NCBI RefSeq assembly: GCF_947169445.1
Contig: NZ_CAMVPU010000090.1
Span: forward strand, 1-10,094
Direction: 5' to 3'
DNA from: an uncultured Butyrivibrio sp.
GTDB lineage: Bacteria; Bacillota; Clostridia; Lachnospirales; Lachnospiraceae
DNA: 10,094 nucleotides
Below are positions 1 to 6,491 of the stretch, one piece after another. How positions within the stretch are numbered: the stretch's first letter is position 1; each line of letters opens with the position of its first letter. The translations under genes and the position numbers were made by a program. A model generated the notes under the pieces. It made no database searches and was not told where the DNA came from. It saw only the letters and a program-made list of their open reading frames with translations.

Positions 1-25
1 TCCATAAATACTTTTCTTCATACAT
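1..25 (-). CDS. Start of an unidentified downstream gene, cut by the window edge
   Basis: Eighteen bases after the stop codon of the XRE regulator gene there is an ATG at 23-25. It follows a GGGAG ribosome site with a 6-base spacer and reads MYEEKYLW to the edge. A competing ATG at 19-21, in another frame, would read MKKSIYG with a 10-base spacer. Which start is used cannot be decided here. The close spacing suggests the gene belongs to the same operon as the MFS transporter and regulator. No family can be named from eight residues. Confidence 0.35.
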
Positions 26-43
26 TGCATTCTCCCAATTGTA

Positions 44-1159
44 TTATTTTTCTTTTATACTCTCCCAGTATTTCTTTGCTTCTTCCATCTTCTTTATCAC
101 TTTTTCTGGAGTAGGCTTATGCATCATCTCGGCTATAAGATTACCTATGCCATCCACTGCGCTATGTCCAATCTCATCATAGACTGAAGTATTGTGGTCC
201 TTGGCTGTATGCCAAAACTTAATCTTTCCACTAAAGTCATTGCATGGATTTTTGTCAAATTCCTTGGCTATTTCATATGCTTGGTCGATGCATTCTTTCA
301 TAAGATCATATTCTTTTATGCAAGATAAACTCATAGCTTTAAAAACCAGCACTACCGTCTTGATCTTTGTTAAATAGCTTATTTTTCCATTGCTGGTAGC
401 ATTGATGATTGCCATGTACCAATCCATCAGTTCAGAGGCCTCGGTATATGCTTTGTTTTTATCTGTACTGATAAGGGCGATATACATACCTGTAGCTAGA
501 TCAAGATTCTGGACAAGAGTTCTCACCATCGTTTTGGTGTATTTATCAAGGGCTTCATCTGACATTCCTTTTCTCATAAGGATCCTGGCTATCTGAACGT
601 CTGATATCCCCATGTAATTCAGTGCTTCGAGATCCATAAGTGCCTTATCCATGTCGTCCCATTGTTTTACATGTGCCATTTGCATTTTTATGGATATCTC
701 GCTTATTTCAGGATCGTCATTTTGAGATAAATAACGAAGAGAAGATTCATAAAGCTCAATAGACTTTTGGCAGTACTCTTTTATATTTTTGCGTGCAAGC
801 ACTGTCTCGTAGGTTCCCGCGCATTTATAGAGAATTTTGAAATTTCCCGGATAACGGACAACGGCCTTCTCTGCTACAGAAATAGCCTCATCATATTTGC
901 CTTCATCAAGAAATTTTTTCATCCTATCCGTGATGCCATCAATACTCTTAGATGAAATGCTATATCCAAGAAGTGTATCTACAGATATGTCAAAAAAGTC
1001 TGCGAGATCCATCAGTATTGATATATCAGGGACCGTATTTCCACTCTCCCACTTACTGACTGCGCCTTCAGTTACACCGAAGGCTTCCGCCAGGTCTGCC
1101 TGGGTGAGATTCATTTCTTTGCGGTATTTCTTAATGTTTTCATTCAAATTGTGCTGCAT
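44..1159 (-). CDS. XRE-family transcriptional regulator with C-terminal TPR-like helical domain
   Basis: A cytoplasmic DNA-binding regulator of 371 residues. Residues 6-65 form a Cro/CI-type helix-turn-helix: LTQADLAEAFGVTEGAVSKW is the recognition region, and PDISILMDLADFFDISVDTLLG is the usual tail. From about residue 75 to the end the protein is charged and alpha-helical, with TPR-like stretches such as DEGKYDEAISVAEKAVVRYPGN. This layout recalls peptide- or ligand-sensing XRE regulators (RRNPP-like), but no ligand can be read from sequence. I place the start at the ATG at 1157-1159, which has AGAGGA 8 bases upstream. A TTG start 13 codons earlier lacks a site. The gene overlaps the 3' end of the MFS gene by 20 bases, so the two are probably coupled and the regulator may control the transporter. 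HTH call sure; effector role inferred. Confidence 0.88.
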   Translation of the reverse strand: MQHNLNENIKKYRKEMNLTQADLAEAFGVTEGAVSKWESGNTVPDISILMDLADFFDISVDTLLGYSISSKSIDGITDRMKKFLDEGKYDEAISVAEKAVVRYPGNFKILYKCAGTYETVLARKNIKEYCQKSIELYESSLRYLSQNDDPEISEISIKMQMAHVKQWDDMDKALMDLEALNYMGISDVQIARILMRKGMSDEALDKYTKTMVRTLVQNLDLATGMYIALISTDKNKAYTEASELMDWYMAIINATSNGKISYLTKIKTVVLVFKAMSLSCIKEYDLMKECIDQAYEIAKEFDKNPCNDFSGKIKFWHTAKDHNTSVYDEIGHSAVDGIGNLIAEMMHKPTPEKVIKKMEEAKKYWESIKEK

Positions 1160-2441
1160 AAGAGGATTCCTCTTTTCTAACTTCTTTTTTTCCACCAAGG
1201 ATATCAGATAATGTATGCGAAAGTATTAAATACAGGCATACTAGTACATCAATCGCACCAACTACCATAAATATGACAGATGTTGGAAGCCATGCGGCAA
1301 GAAGGCTTACTATAACAGACATAACAGGCATAGCGGCATTGCCCAGGGCGTTCATTATTGATGCTGCCCTTGCAAAATACTGTTCATCGATAAGCTCGAT
1401 GAATACAACCTGCAGGAAGGCTGAAAGAAGTGAAACAAACACTCCCATGGTAAAGCTCATAAATGCCACATATACGTAGGTGATTACTATGTTATCGTAT
1501 AACGGTCTGCCAATAATCACTGACAGATAGTAAAGACCAATGCATAAACCACCGCTTATTACGAACACTTCTTTTCCAATGAACTTGCTCAGGACCGGAT
1601 AAATAATAGTTCCCAAAAGCATTCCAACTGTAATCGCAATACTGATCACCGAAATAGTCTCAGCTCCTGTGCCAATAACTTCATTGGCAAGTGGTGCCAT
1701 TAAGCTGTTGAGTGGAACAAGAATACCGTTTAAGAATGCAGCAAACAGAACCAAAAACATTGCCACCTTACTATGTGCTATGTATGAAAAGCCCTGCTTT
1801 AATGTATCAAGGTAGGCTTTGAAGTTTCCATTGATATCTTTTGCCTCATCTGAAGAAATCTTTATTGTAGCGATGATAAGTGCTGACAAAAGAAAAGTAG
1901 CCATATCAATGTATATAGCACCTGCAGTGCCAATAAGTGCAATTATTCCGGCTGCAGCACCCATTCCGATAAGTTCAACAACTGTAGAAATCGCTGTAGA
2001 TAAAGATGTTCCGTAGGCTATATCTTCTTTTTTCAGTAATTTGGGGATAATTGCAGAACCGGCAGGAAGCCTGAATGCTTCTGCAGTCGAGATGACAAAT
2101 GTCGTTATGACAAGTATCCACGCATTAAGAAATCCAAAAAGGAATCCTGTAGCAATTACTGCCACACAGATAGCCCTGATAAGATCAGTAACAACCATGA
2201 TTGGCTTTTTCTTTTTTCCCTCAACCCAGGCTCCTGCAAGTGGCTGGATAAACACTGACGGAATCTTATTTACTCCATAAATTATCGCTGACCACATAGC
2301 ATTGCTGGTAAGCTCGTACACCAGCCATGCTGATGCGATTGCATCAATAGAATCCCCAAATCTATTGATTATTCCTGCAACCAGCAATTTCATATACTGG
2401 TAATTTCTGAGTATTGCTTTGTAACCCGTACTTTTCTTCAT
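1140..2441 (-). CDS. MFS transporter, DHA3 (MefA-like efflux) type
   Basis: A 433-residue integral membrane protein of the major facilitator superfamily, presumably a proton-driven drug or metabolite exporter. The opening NYQYMKLLVAGIINRFGDSI, then AWLVYELTSN and QPLAGAWVEGKKKKPIMVVTDLIRA (the loop 2-3 motif with basic residues), is typical of the DHA3 family that contains macrolide efflux proteins. About twelve hydrophobic segments fit the usual fold. A charged, non-membrane tail ends the protein. I use the ATG at 2439-2441, preceded by GAGGATGAGG, rather than an in-frame GTG at 2492 that lies inside an inverted repeat and lacks a site. Upstream lies a candidate promoter with an inverted repeat; downstream the XRE regulator gene overlaps by 20 bases. 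Substrate unknown: the family includes antibiotic exporters, but many members have no assigned substrate. Confidence 0.88.
   Translation of the reverse strand: MKKSTGYKAILRNYQYMKLLVAGIINRFGDSIDAIASAWLVYELTSNAMWSAIIYGVNKIPSVFIQPLAGAWVEGKKKKPIMVVTDLIRAICVAVIATGFLFGFLNAWILVITTFVISTAEAFRLPAGSAIIPKLLKKEDIAYGTSLSTAISTVVELIGMGAAAGIIALIGTAGAIYIDMATFLLSALIIATIKISSDEAKDINGNFKAYLDTLKQGFSYIAHSKVAMFLVLFAAFLNGILVPLNSLMAPLANEVIGTGAETISVISIAITVGMLLGTIIYPVLSKFIGKEVFVISGGLCIGLYYLSVIIGRPLYDNIVITYVYVAFMSFTMGVFVSLLSAFLQVVFIELIDEQYFARAASIMNALGNAAMPVMSVIVSLLAAWLPTSVIFMVVGAIDVLVCLYLILSHTLSDILGGKKEVRKEESSYAAQFE
1160..1174 (-). promoter_or_regulatory. Perfect palindrome that encloses the ribosome-binding site of the XRE regulator gene
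   Basis: The minus-strand sequence AAGAGGAATCCTCTT directly abuts the ATG at 1159. Its 7-base arms surround one central base. As RNA it can form a 6-bp stem with the triloop AAU. The AGAGGA Shine-Dalgarno motif lies in the 5' arm and would be hidden when folded. The site lies inside the last codons of the MFS gene, so ribosomes finishing that gene would open it. The palindrome is seen directly; translational coupling is inferred, and a protein operator is the alternative. Confidence 0.45.
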
Positions 2442-2465
2442 TTCCTCATCCTCACTTACGTTTGT

Positions 2466-2502
2466 TTTCGTTATCCTTATTCTAAATGGCACGATAACGA
2501 AA
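2466..2502. promoter_or_regulatory. Inverted repeat around a candidate -10 box upstream of the MFS gene
   Basis: Two perfect 10-base arms, TTTCGTTATC at 2466-2475 and GATAACGAAA at 2493-2502, are separated by 17 bases. On the minus strand the spacer holds TAGAAT (five of six bases of the -10 consensus), about 40 bases before the MFS start. No convincing -35 box is visible, which would fit a regulated promoter. The position suggests an operator for a dimeric regulator, possibly the XRE protein encoded downstream in the same unit. The repeat is seen; its function is inferred. Confidence 0.45.
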
Positions 2503-2511
2503 CATAACAGA

Positions 2512-2760
2512 CTAAGTGTTGGATTTTGGAGAGCAAAACTTTCCTGGTAGGAAAGTTTTGCTCATTAAAGCAGCTCCAGAATTTTCATTAGGAAGAATCT
2601 TAAATCCCTGTTTTATGTAAAATCCCTCTTTCCCAGGCGCAGCAATTAACTGTATACTGATCCTGCCGCCTTCAGGAGTATTCTTTTCGATTAGCTCAAC
2701 CAACTTATTTACAATGGTTGCGCCTATCTTTCTTCCTTGATGCCATACTAAAATCCTACC
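2512..2760 (-). pseudogene. Truncated GNAT N-acetyltransferase, C-terminal half only
   Basis: An open frame of 82 codons runs from just after an in-frame TGA to the stop at 2512. It reads VWHQGRKIGATIVNKLVEL, the acetyl-CoA-binding motif A region with its following helix. GGRISIQLIAAPGKEGFYIKQGFKI (motif B with the conserved FY..GF) and a terminal PNENSGAALMSK follow. Family members are usually 130-170 residues long and have an N-terminal substrate half that is absent here. There is no ATG or ribosome site before the conserved part; the only in-frame alternative start is a TTG at 2703. Recognisable homology begins at the stop codon of the preceding kinase gene, which overlaps this frame. I read this as a 5'-deleted remnant left by recombination. 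The last 14 or so codons run through an inverted repeat and may not be native. Confidence 0.72.
2531..2563. repeat. Perfect 14-bp inverted repeat with 5-base loop
   Basis: GAGCAAAACTTTCC at 2531-2544 and its exact complement at 2550-2563 surround the loop TGGTA. It lies in the last codons of the GNAT remnant and before the MFS promoter, where a terminator would be expected for the long upstream operon. Neither strand has a run of T after the stem, so it is not a classical intrinsic terminator. It could be a transcript-stabilising or weak termination hairpin. Confidence 0.7.
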
Positions 2761-3623
2761 TCAATCGAAATCTTTCCATTTTCATAAGTCGCATGAAGAC
2801 TTAAATCCATGCGCTCCGTAAACAGCTTCACTATTGATAAGCCAAGACCGGTTGAATTCCTGCTTCCTGTTTCAACTGTAAAAAATCTGTCAAAAAGCTT
2901 ATTAACATCGACATTTGAAAGCTTTTCGGAGGAATTAGTAACCCTAAGGATTCCTTCATCAGAAAGCCTAATTTCCAAATCCCCATCACTGTATTTAAGG
3001 GCATTACTCACAAGATTGTTCAGTATTCTCTCCACATAAGTTGGATAGAGATTTCTCACAATCTTTTCATCAGTGATGTATATCTCAGGATTAATGCCCC
3101 TCGCCTTGAGGACCGGATAGTAATTCATAATGCAGTCTTCAAGCATTCTGTTCACATTTACTTCCTGCTTGTCCTCTGTAATCTCTCCTCCAGACATAAG
3201 CGAGTACTCAAAGAGCTCTTCTGTTAGCTTCTTCATGTGCTCGGTTCTACCCTTGATCACTGACAAGTACTTCTCCATCTCTGGACTCTTTTCCTGACGC
3301 TGAGCAAGCTCCAGATACCCGCTTATGGCTGTCAGAGGTGTTCGCAGATCATGGGAGATGTTGGTTATCGATTTTTTTATCTCCTGATCCCCGTTCTCGT
3401 ACCTGTTGTAAGAATCTCTAAGCTTCTCAAGAGTCTTATTCATGGAAACTGCAAGCTCCCTAACTCTCCTGTCCCGGCTTGATACTGTAAGAAGAGTATT
3501 AGTGTGAATCCTCGCCCTCTCCTCATAACCCTCTTTAAGTTCCTTAAGAGAAAGCCTCATCGCAATAATCTTCATTGATAGAAATAGTATTATTATCAAG
3601 CAGACAACCAATAAATATTTCAT
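2748..3623 (-). CDS. Sensor histidine kinase with minimal sensing region (lantibiotic/bacitracin-response type)
   Basis: A 291-residue membrane histidine kinase, likely partner of the response regulator encoded at the head of this gene group. One hydrophobic segment (residues 2-21) is followed by a short coiled linker. The H-box SHDLRTPL has the phospho-acceptor His at about residue 91, the N-box is ILNNLVSNALKYS, and the G2 box is NSTGLGLSIVK near 257-266. The usual DxGxG G1 box is replaced by VTNSSEKLS; I recall this form from kinases next to lantibiotic-protection transporters. There is essentially no extracellular domain, so signal input probably comes through the membrane or the transporter. 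The start at 3621-3623 has GGGAG with a 6-base spacer; an ATG eleven codons upstream has no site. The gene is last in the group, 25 bases after the esterase-like gene, and its stop codon lies inside the GNAT remnant. Confidence 0.9.
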   Translation of the reverse strand: MKYLLVVCLIIILFLSMKIIAMRLSLKELKEGYEERARIHTNTLLTVSSRDRRVRELAVSMNKTLEKLRDSYNRYENGDQEIKKSITNISHDLRTPLTAISGYLELAQRQEKSPEMEKYLSVIKGRTEHMKKLTEELFEYSLMSGGEITEDKQEVNVNRMLEDCIMNYYPVLKARGINPEIYITDEKIVRNLYPTYVERILNNLVSNALKYSDGDLEIRLSDEGILRVTNSSEKLSNVDVNKLFDRFFTVETGSRNSTGLGLSIVKLFTERMDLSLHATYENGKISIEVGF

Positions 3624-3648
3624 TAAGCACTCCCAGTAAATCAATAAT

Positions 3649-4932
3649 TTATGCATGAATCGGATCGATAGGTGTTACCTCATAGAAAAAAATCATCGCA
3701 TCGAACCTGTCAGCAGGAACAAACTTACTTCGTTCCTGTCTGTACACATCCTGAATCGCGCCATATCCTTCACCGGCAGTACCGCAGAAAATAAGGCTGT
3801 GAACATTTTTATACACAATACTATTTTCATCCGTCACCCTTGAGAAATCAAGGCAATATGTTCCATTTTCAAAGTATTTCGCCTGATAGGCCAAAGGGTC
3901 ATCGCTGCAGTAAAAATGATCCGCCCTTTCGTAGTCATCATCGAAGGTACCGGCGGTATGAATATTTACATAACCCTCATAAAAATCGGTGCCAATACAA
4001 AAATAGCTACCTTCAAACAATCGGTCTATATGATCTCCCATGGTCTCATCATCATCGCTTGCTAAAACACTCTTTCCGCCCCTTCTTGAATGACCGCTGT
4101 GGGCTGTAATTACAACCTGACGGTAGCCTCTTTCTTCTTCAAGTTTCGAATAATCAAGGAGATTCTCTGCCATCTTAAGATCCCTGTTATAATCATTTTC
4201 TTCGGCATTTATTTCATAGTCCGGTGCATCAATATTAAGAACCACGCTCTTTACCACCATGCCAAGCTGCTTAGACTTAAGGTCATCCATAGAAAATAGT
4301 CTCTCATACATGGCTGCGAACTTCTCACGTTCCGAAGAGTACTGCTCTTTGTCATATATATCAAGCGGAAGAATAAAGCTCTTTTCCTCCTCTGTTATAA
4401 GGGTGCTTTCTTCATTTATGATATCCTGCAAATATCTGATTGCAGTGCCACCACCCTGAATATCCACACCGTAAAACATTAGTGATTCTTCATAAGGTAG
4501 ATTTTTGTTATACGCTCTCATCCATTCCAGAAGGTCTGCTATTTCAGCTGTATCATAAATTGGATAGCTCTGTTTTCCGACTACTTCCGTTAGATCTGCA
4601 TTCTCATCATGAAGTGCATCATTAAGCATCGCGGCATCTCCGACTGACATTTCAAAACAGATACAGCGTCCATCACCCTCTTTTACGACCTTTTCAAGAA
4701 CATCTCTTTTCACAGTCTGAAACTCGCGGTTTCCATGAGTTGCCTCTCCGATGCCAACTGCCCTTGCATCTGCAGGTATCCCGAAATCTGCAAAGCACTG
4801 TCCAATTTCTTCAATCCCATCCATTTTTCTTTCAGTAGAAAAAGCTTTGGTCGTTCTTATCCCCACCAACAAGCTTACAAAAACAGCCACGGCTAATATA
4901 CATGTGCAAAAAAAATATTTATATCGTCTCAT
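3649..4932 (-). CDS. Membrane-anchored erythromycin-esterase family protein
   Basis: A 427-residue protein of the erythromycin esterase (EreA/EreB, Pfam Erythro_esteras) fold. Residues 7-24 form an N-terminal membrane anchor or signal peptide after a basic MRRYK, so the catalytic domain is probably extracytoplasmic. Family motifs in order are VGIGEATHGNREF (Glu63, His66), CFEMSVGDAAMLND (Glu94), MFYGVDIQ (Asp157), DYNRDLKMAENL (about 247-258) and VITAHSGH (His278, His281). The Glu-x-x-His pair and the Glu 31 residues later are spaced as in EreB, from memory. True Ere enzymes open the macrolide lactone and lack a membrane anchor, so this protein more likely acts on another ester or on an envelope compound. 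It sits 20 bases after the second permease gene and 25 before the kinase gene, with AGGAG 11 bases before its ATG. The family is clear; the substrate is unknown. Confidence 0.85.
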   Translation of the reverse strand: MRRYKYFFCTCILAVAVFVSLLVGIRTTKAFSTERKMDGIEEIGQCFADFGIPADARAVGIGEATHGNREFQTVKRDVLEKVVKEGDGRCICFEMSVGDAAMLNDALHDENADLTEVVGKQSYPIYDTAEIADLLEWMRAYNKNLPYEESLMFYGVDIQGGGTAIRYLQDIINEESTLITEEEKSFILPLDIYDKEQYSSEREKFAAMYERLFSMDDLKSKQLGMVVKSVVLNIDAPDYEINAEENDYNRDLKMAENLLDYSKLEEERGYRQVVITAHSGHSRRGGKSVLASDDDETMGDHIDRLFEGSYFCIGTDFYEGYVNIHTAGTFDDDYERADHFYCSDDPLAYQAKYFENGTYCLDFSRVTDENSIVYKNVHSLIFCGTAGEGYGAIQDVYRQERSKFVPADRFDAMIFFYEVTPIDPIHA

Positions 4933-4952
4933 TTTCTATCTAACTCCTAGTC

Positions 4953-5696
4953 TTATTTCAGGTCTCTCTTATCAAGTCCGGCTGTTGCAATAAGCATCAT
5001 CGCCAGCGTAACTACTATAGAAATAACCATCTGCAAAAATCTTCCCGGATTGATATAATCATCAGCAAGACCTGTTCCCGAAAACCACTGTCCAAACACT
5101 GTCATGTTATAAATGATTACGCCAACCTGCTTTCCAGCTCCCTTCAAAACAAAGGACAAAAGTGCATTACCTATCATTGTTCCTGTGTAATAGACATTCA
5201 GTATAAGGAAAGCAGAAATGCTAAGCGCAACAATCTTAAGAATGCGGAAGCTGATGAGCATCATTGTCGCAATATAACCGCAAAGCGCAAAAAACATAAC
5301 GATGTTAAGCAGGGCTATTTCCCAAAAATCTCTAGCTCCACCTAAAATTCCTCCCAAAAGGTAAAAAATCATCATTATAGCCAATGCACTAAGATGTCCC
5401 AAAAGAAGGCTATAATAAACCTGCTTCTGAGAATAGCCGGATACTATCTTGTTTCTGATGACTCCAAAGCGATATTCCATGTTCGTATAAAGCGGTACAA
5501 ATATTGTAAAAAATCCCATCATTGCAATGCTTATAAAAAACATTCTTCTGTCCGGACCCATATTTTCAAAACGTCCTGTCATCCCCATCACGTTTGCAGT
5601 AAAGACATAGGTAGCAAGAAATGCTATGATACAACCTCCTAAAAAAAAGAAGTTTGCGGTTATTCTTTTCATATTAGCTCTATATAAATTGATCAT
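4953..5696 (-). CDS. ABC-2 type permease, second subunit of a LanFEG-like transporter
   Basis: A 247-residue permease with about six membrane segments (roughly 15-35, 52-72, 95-120, 127-150, 155-182 and 220-241). After the second segment it carries EYRFGVIRNKIVSGYSQKQVY, the cytoplasmic coupling motif of this permease class. The first permease has the equivalent DREFSSGCIRNKLISGVKR, so the two are distant paralogues and probably form a heterodimer. Length and pairing match the LanE/LanG subunits of lantibiotic immunity transporters and the BcrB type. GGAG lies 9 bases before the ATG. The gene starts 27 bases after the first permease ends and is followed after 20 bases by the esterase-like gene. 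Expected role: with the ATPase, expel or displace a membrane-acting compound. Substrate not readable. Confidence 0.85.
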   Translation of the reverse strand: MINLYRANMKRITANFFFLGGCIIAFLATYVFTANVMGMTGRFENMGPDRRMFFISIAMMGFFTIFVPLYTNMEYRFGVIRNKIVSGYSQKQVYYSLLLGHLSALAIMMIFYLLGGILGGARDFWEIALLNIVMFFALCGYIATMMLISFRILKIVALSISAFLILNVYYTGTMIGNALLSFVLKGAGKQVGVIIYNMTVFGQWFSGTGLADDYINPGRFLQMVISIVVTLAMMLIATAGLDKRDLK

Positions 5697-5723
5697 TTTT
5701 TGTTTTCTCCACGTATGAATTCT

Positions 5724-6491
5724 TTATTTTAATTCCCTTTTACTAAACACAATCAGGCCTATTACTACTGAGATGACAATCATTGCAGCACATCCCGTAA
5801 CATAAAAGCGCATTTCGTAATGTGGTCTTATCATCAGATATGAATAGGGAATATATTTGTCCACAAAGCTGTATACTGCAAGCTTTGCTCCTGTGAGCTT
5901 GCAAAATCCCTTCTCAGGATATAGCTTATCAAGGATAACTGTATCCCAGACCTTCATTACAAATGCAATAAGAAGACCAATCACGTAGGAAAGCTTACTT
6001 CCTCCAAGAATCATGACAAGTGCTGTTGAAAAAGCCCCAATAGCCATGCAGGTCATTACCACGATAAGCCAGTAGTCAGCTACTTCCTGAATTGAAAAGT
6101 TTATAAAGCCTACCGAAAATAAGCCGATAAAGGGTATTGATATGAGACATGCGAAAGCAGTATACAAAGCCCCCTGAAGCATTCCACCACAAACTGCGGA
6201 CAAAAACGCATCCCTTCTTTTGACTCCGGATATGAGTTTGTTACGGATGCACCCGCTTGAAAACTCTCTGTCAGTTATGAACAGTGTTGCCGCTGTCACA
6301 AGAAAAGCTGCTACTGAAACAAATACAAAAGCAATATCATCAGCATCAATTTCCGATACACCAACGAAAAGGTAAATAACTTTTATAAAGGCAAAATAGA
6401 GCACCTGATAAGCAGCAATAATTATAAGCGCCAAATGAAATGCGCGGCTAAGCAATATACTCCTGATATCAGCATACAGATTTCTGAACAT
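5724..6491 (-). CDS. ABC-2 type permease, first subunit of a LanFEG-like transporter
   Basis: A 255-residue permease with about six membrane segments (near 18-43, 53-73, 98-128, 140-163, 168-188 and 231-250). The cytoplasmic motif DREFSSGCIRNKLISG at 74-89 is typical of bacitracin/lantibiotic-type ABC-2 permeases and contacts the ATPase. I choose the ATG at 6489-6491 because GGAGG at 6500-6504 lies 8 bases upstream. An ATG two codons earlier would leave only a 2-base spacer, and a start at 6542 has no site. The start lies inside the ATPase gene (23-base overlap), so the two are translationally coupled. This supports a stoichiometric complex of ATPase and permeases. Confidence 0.86.
   Translation of the reverse strand: MFRNLYADIRSILLSRAFHLALIIIAAYQVLYFAFIKVIYLFVGVSEIDADDIAFVFVSVAAFLVTAATLFITDREFSSGCIRNKLISGVKRRDAFLSAVCGGMLQGALYTAFACLISIPFIGLFSVGFINFSIQEVADYWLIVVMTCMAIGAFSTALVMILGGSKLSYVIGLLIAFVMKVWDTVILDKLYPEKGFCKLTGAKLAVYSFVDKYIPYSYLMIRPHYEMRFYVTGCAAMIVISVVIGLIVFSKRELK

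Noticed and set aside
1160..1198. TTG start 13 codons upstream for the XRE regulator
   Set aside because: The ATG at 1159 has a proper AGAGGA site; the TTG has none and adds a Lys-rich stretch ahead of the conserved domain.
897..1211. 104-codon plus-strand frame
   Set aside because: Antisense shadow of the helix-turn-helix region and of the end of the MFS gene; no ribosome site or family resemblance.
2442..2492. Upstream GTG start for the MFS transporter
   Set aside because: The GTG lies in the spacer of the inverted repeat with no ribosome site, and the added residues are charged and unlike the family's N-terminus.
2531..2563. Intrinsic terminator call for the 14-bp inverted repeat
   Set aside because: The stem is excellent, but neither side is followed by a T run. 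Reported as an inverted repeat instead.
2740..2770. Insertion-sequence boundary at the kinase/GNAT junction
   Set aside because: No terminal inverted repeats, transposase or target-site duplication could be seen near the junction or near 8177-8412.
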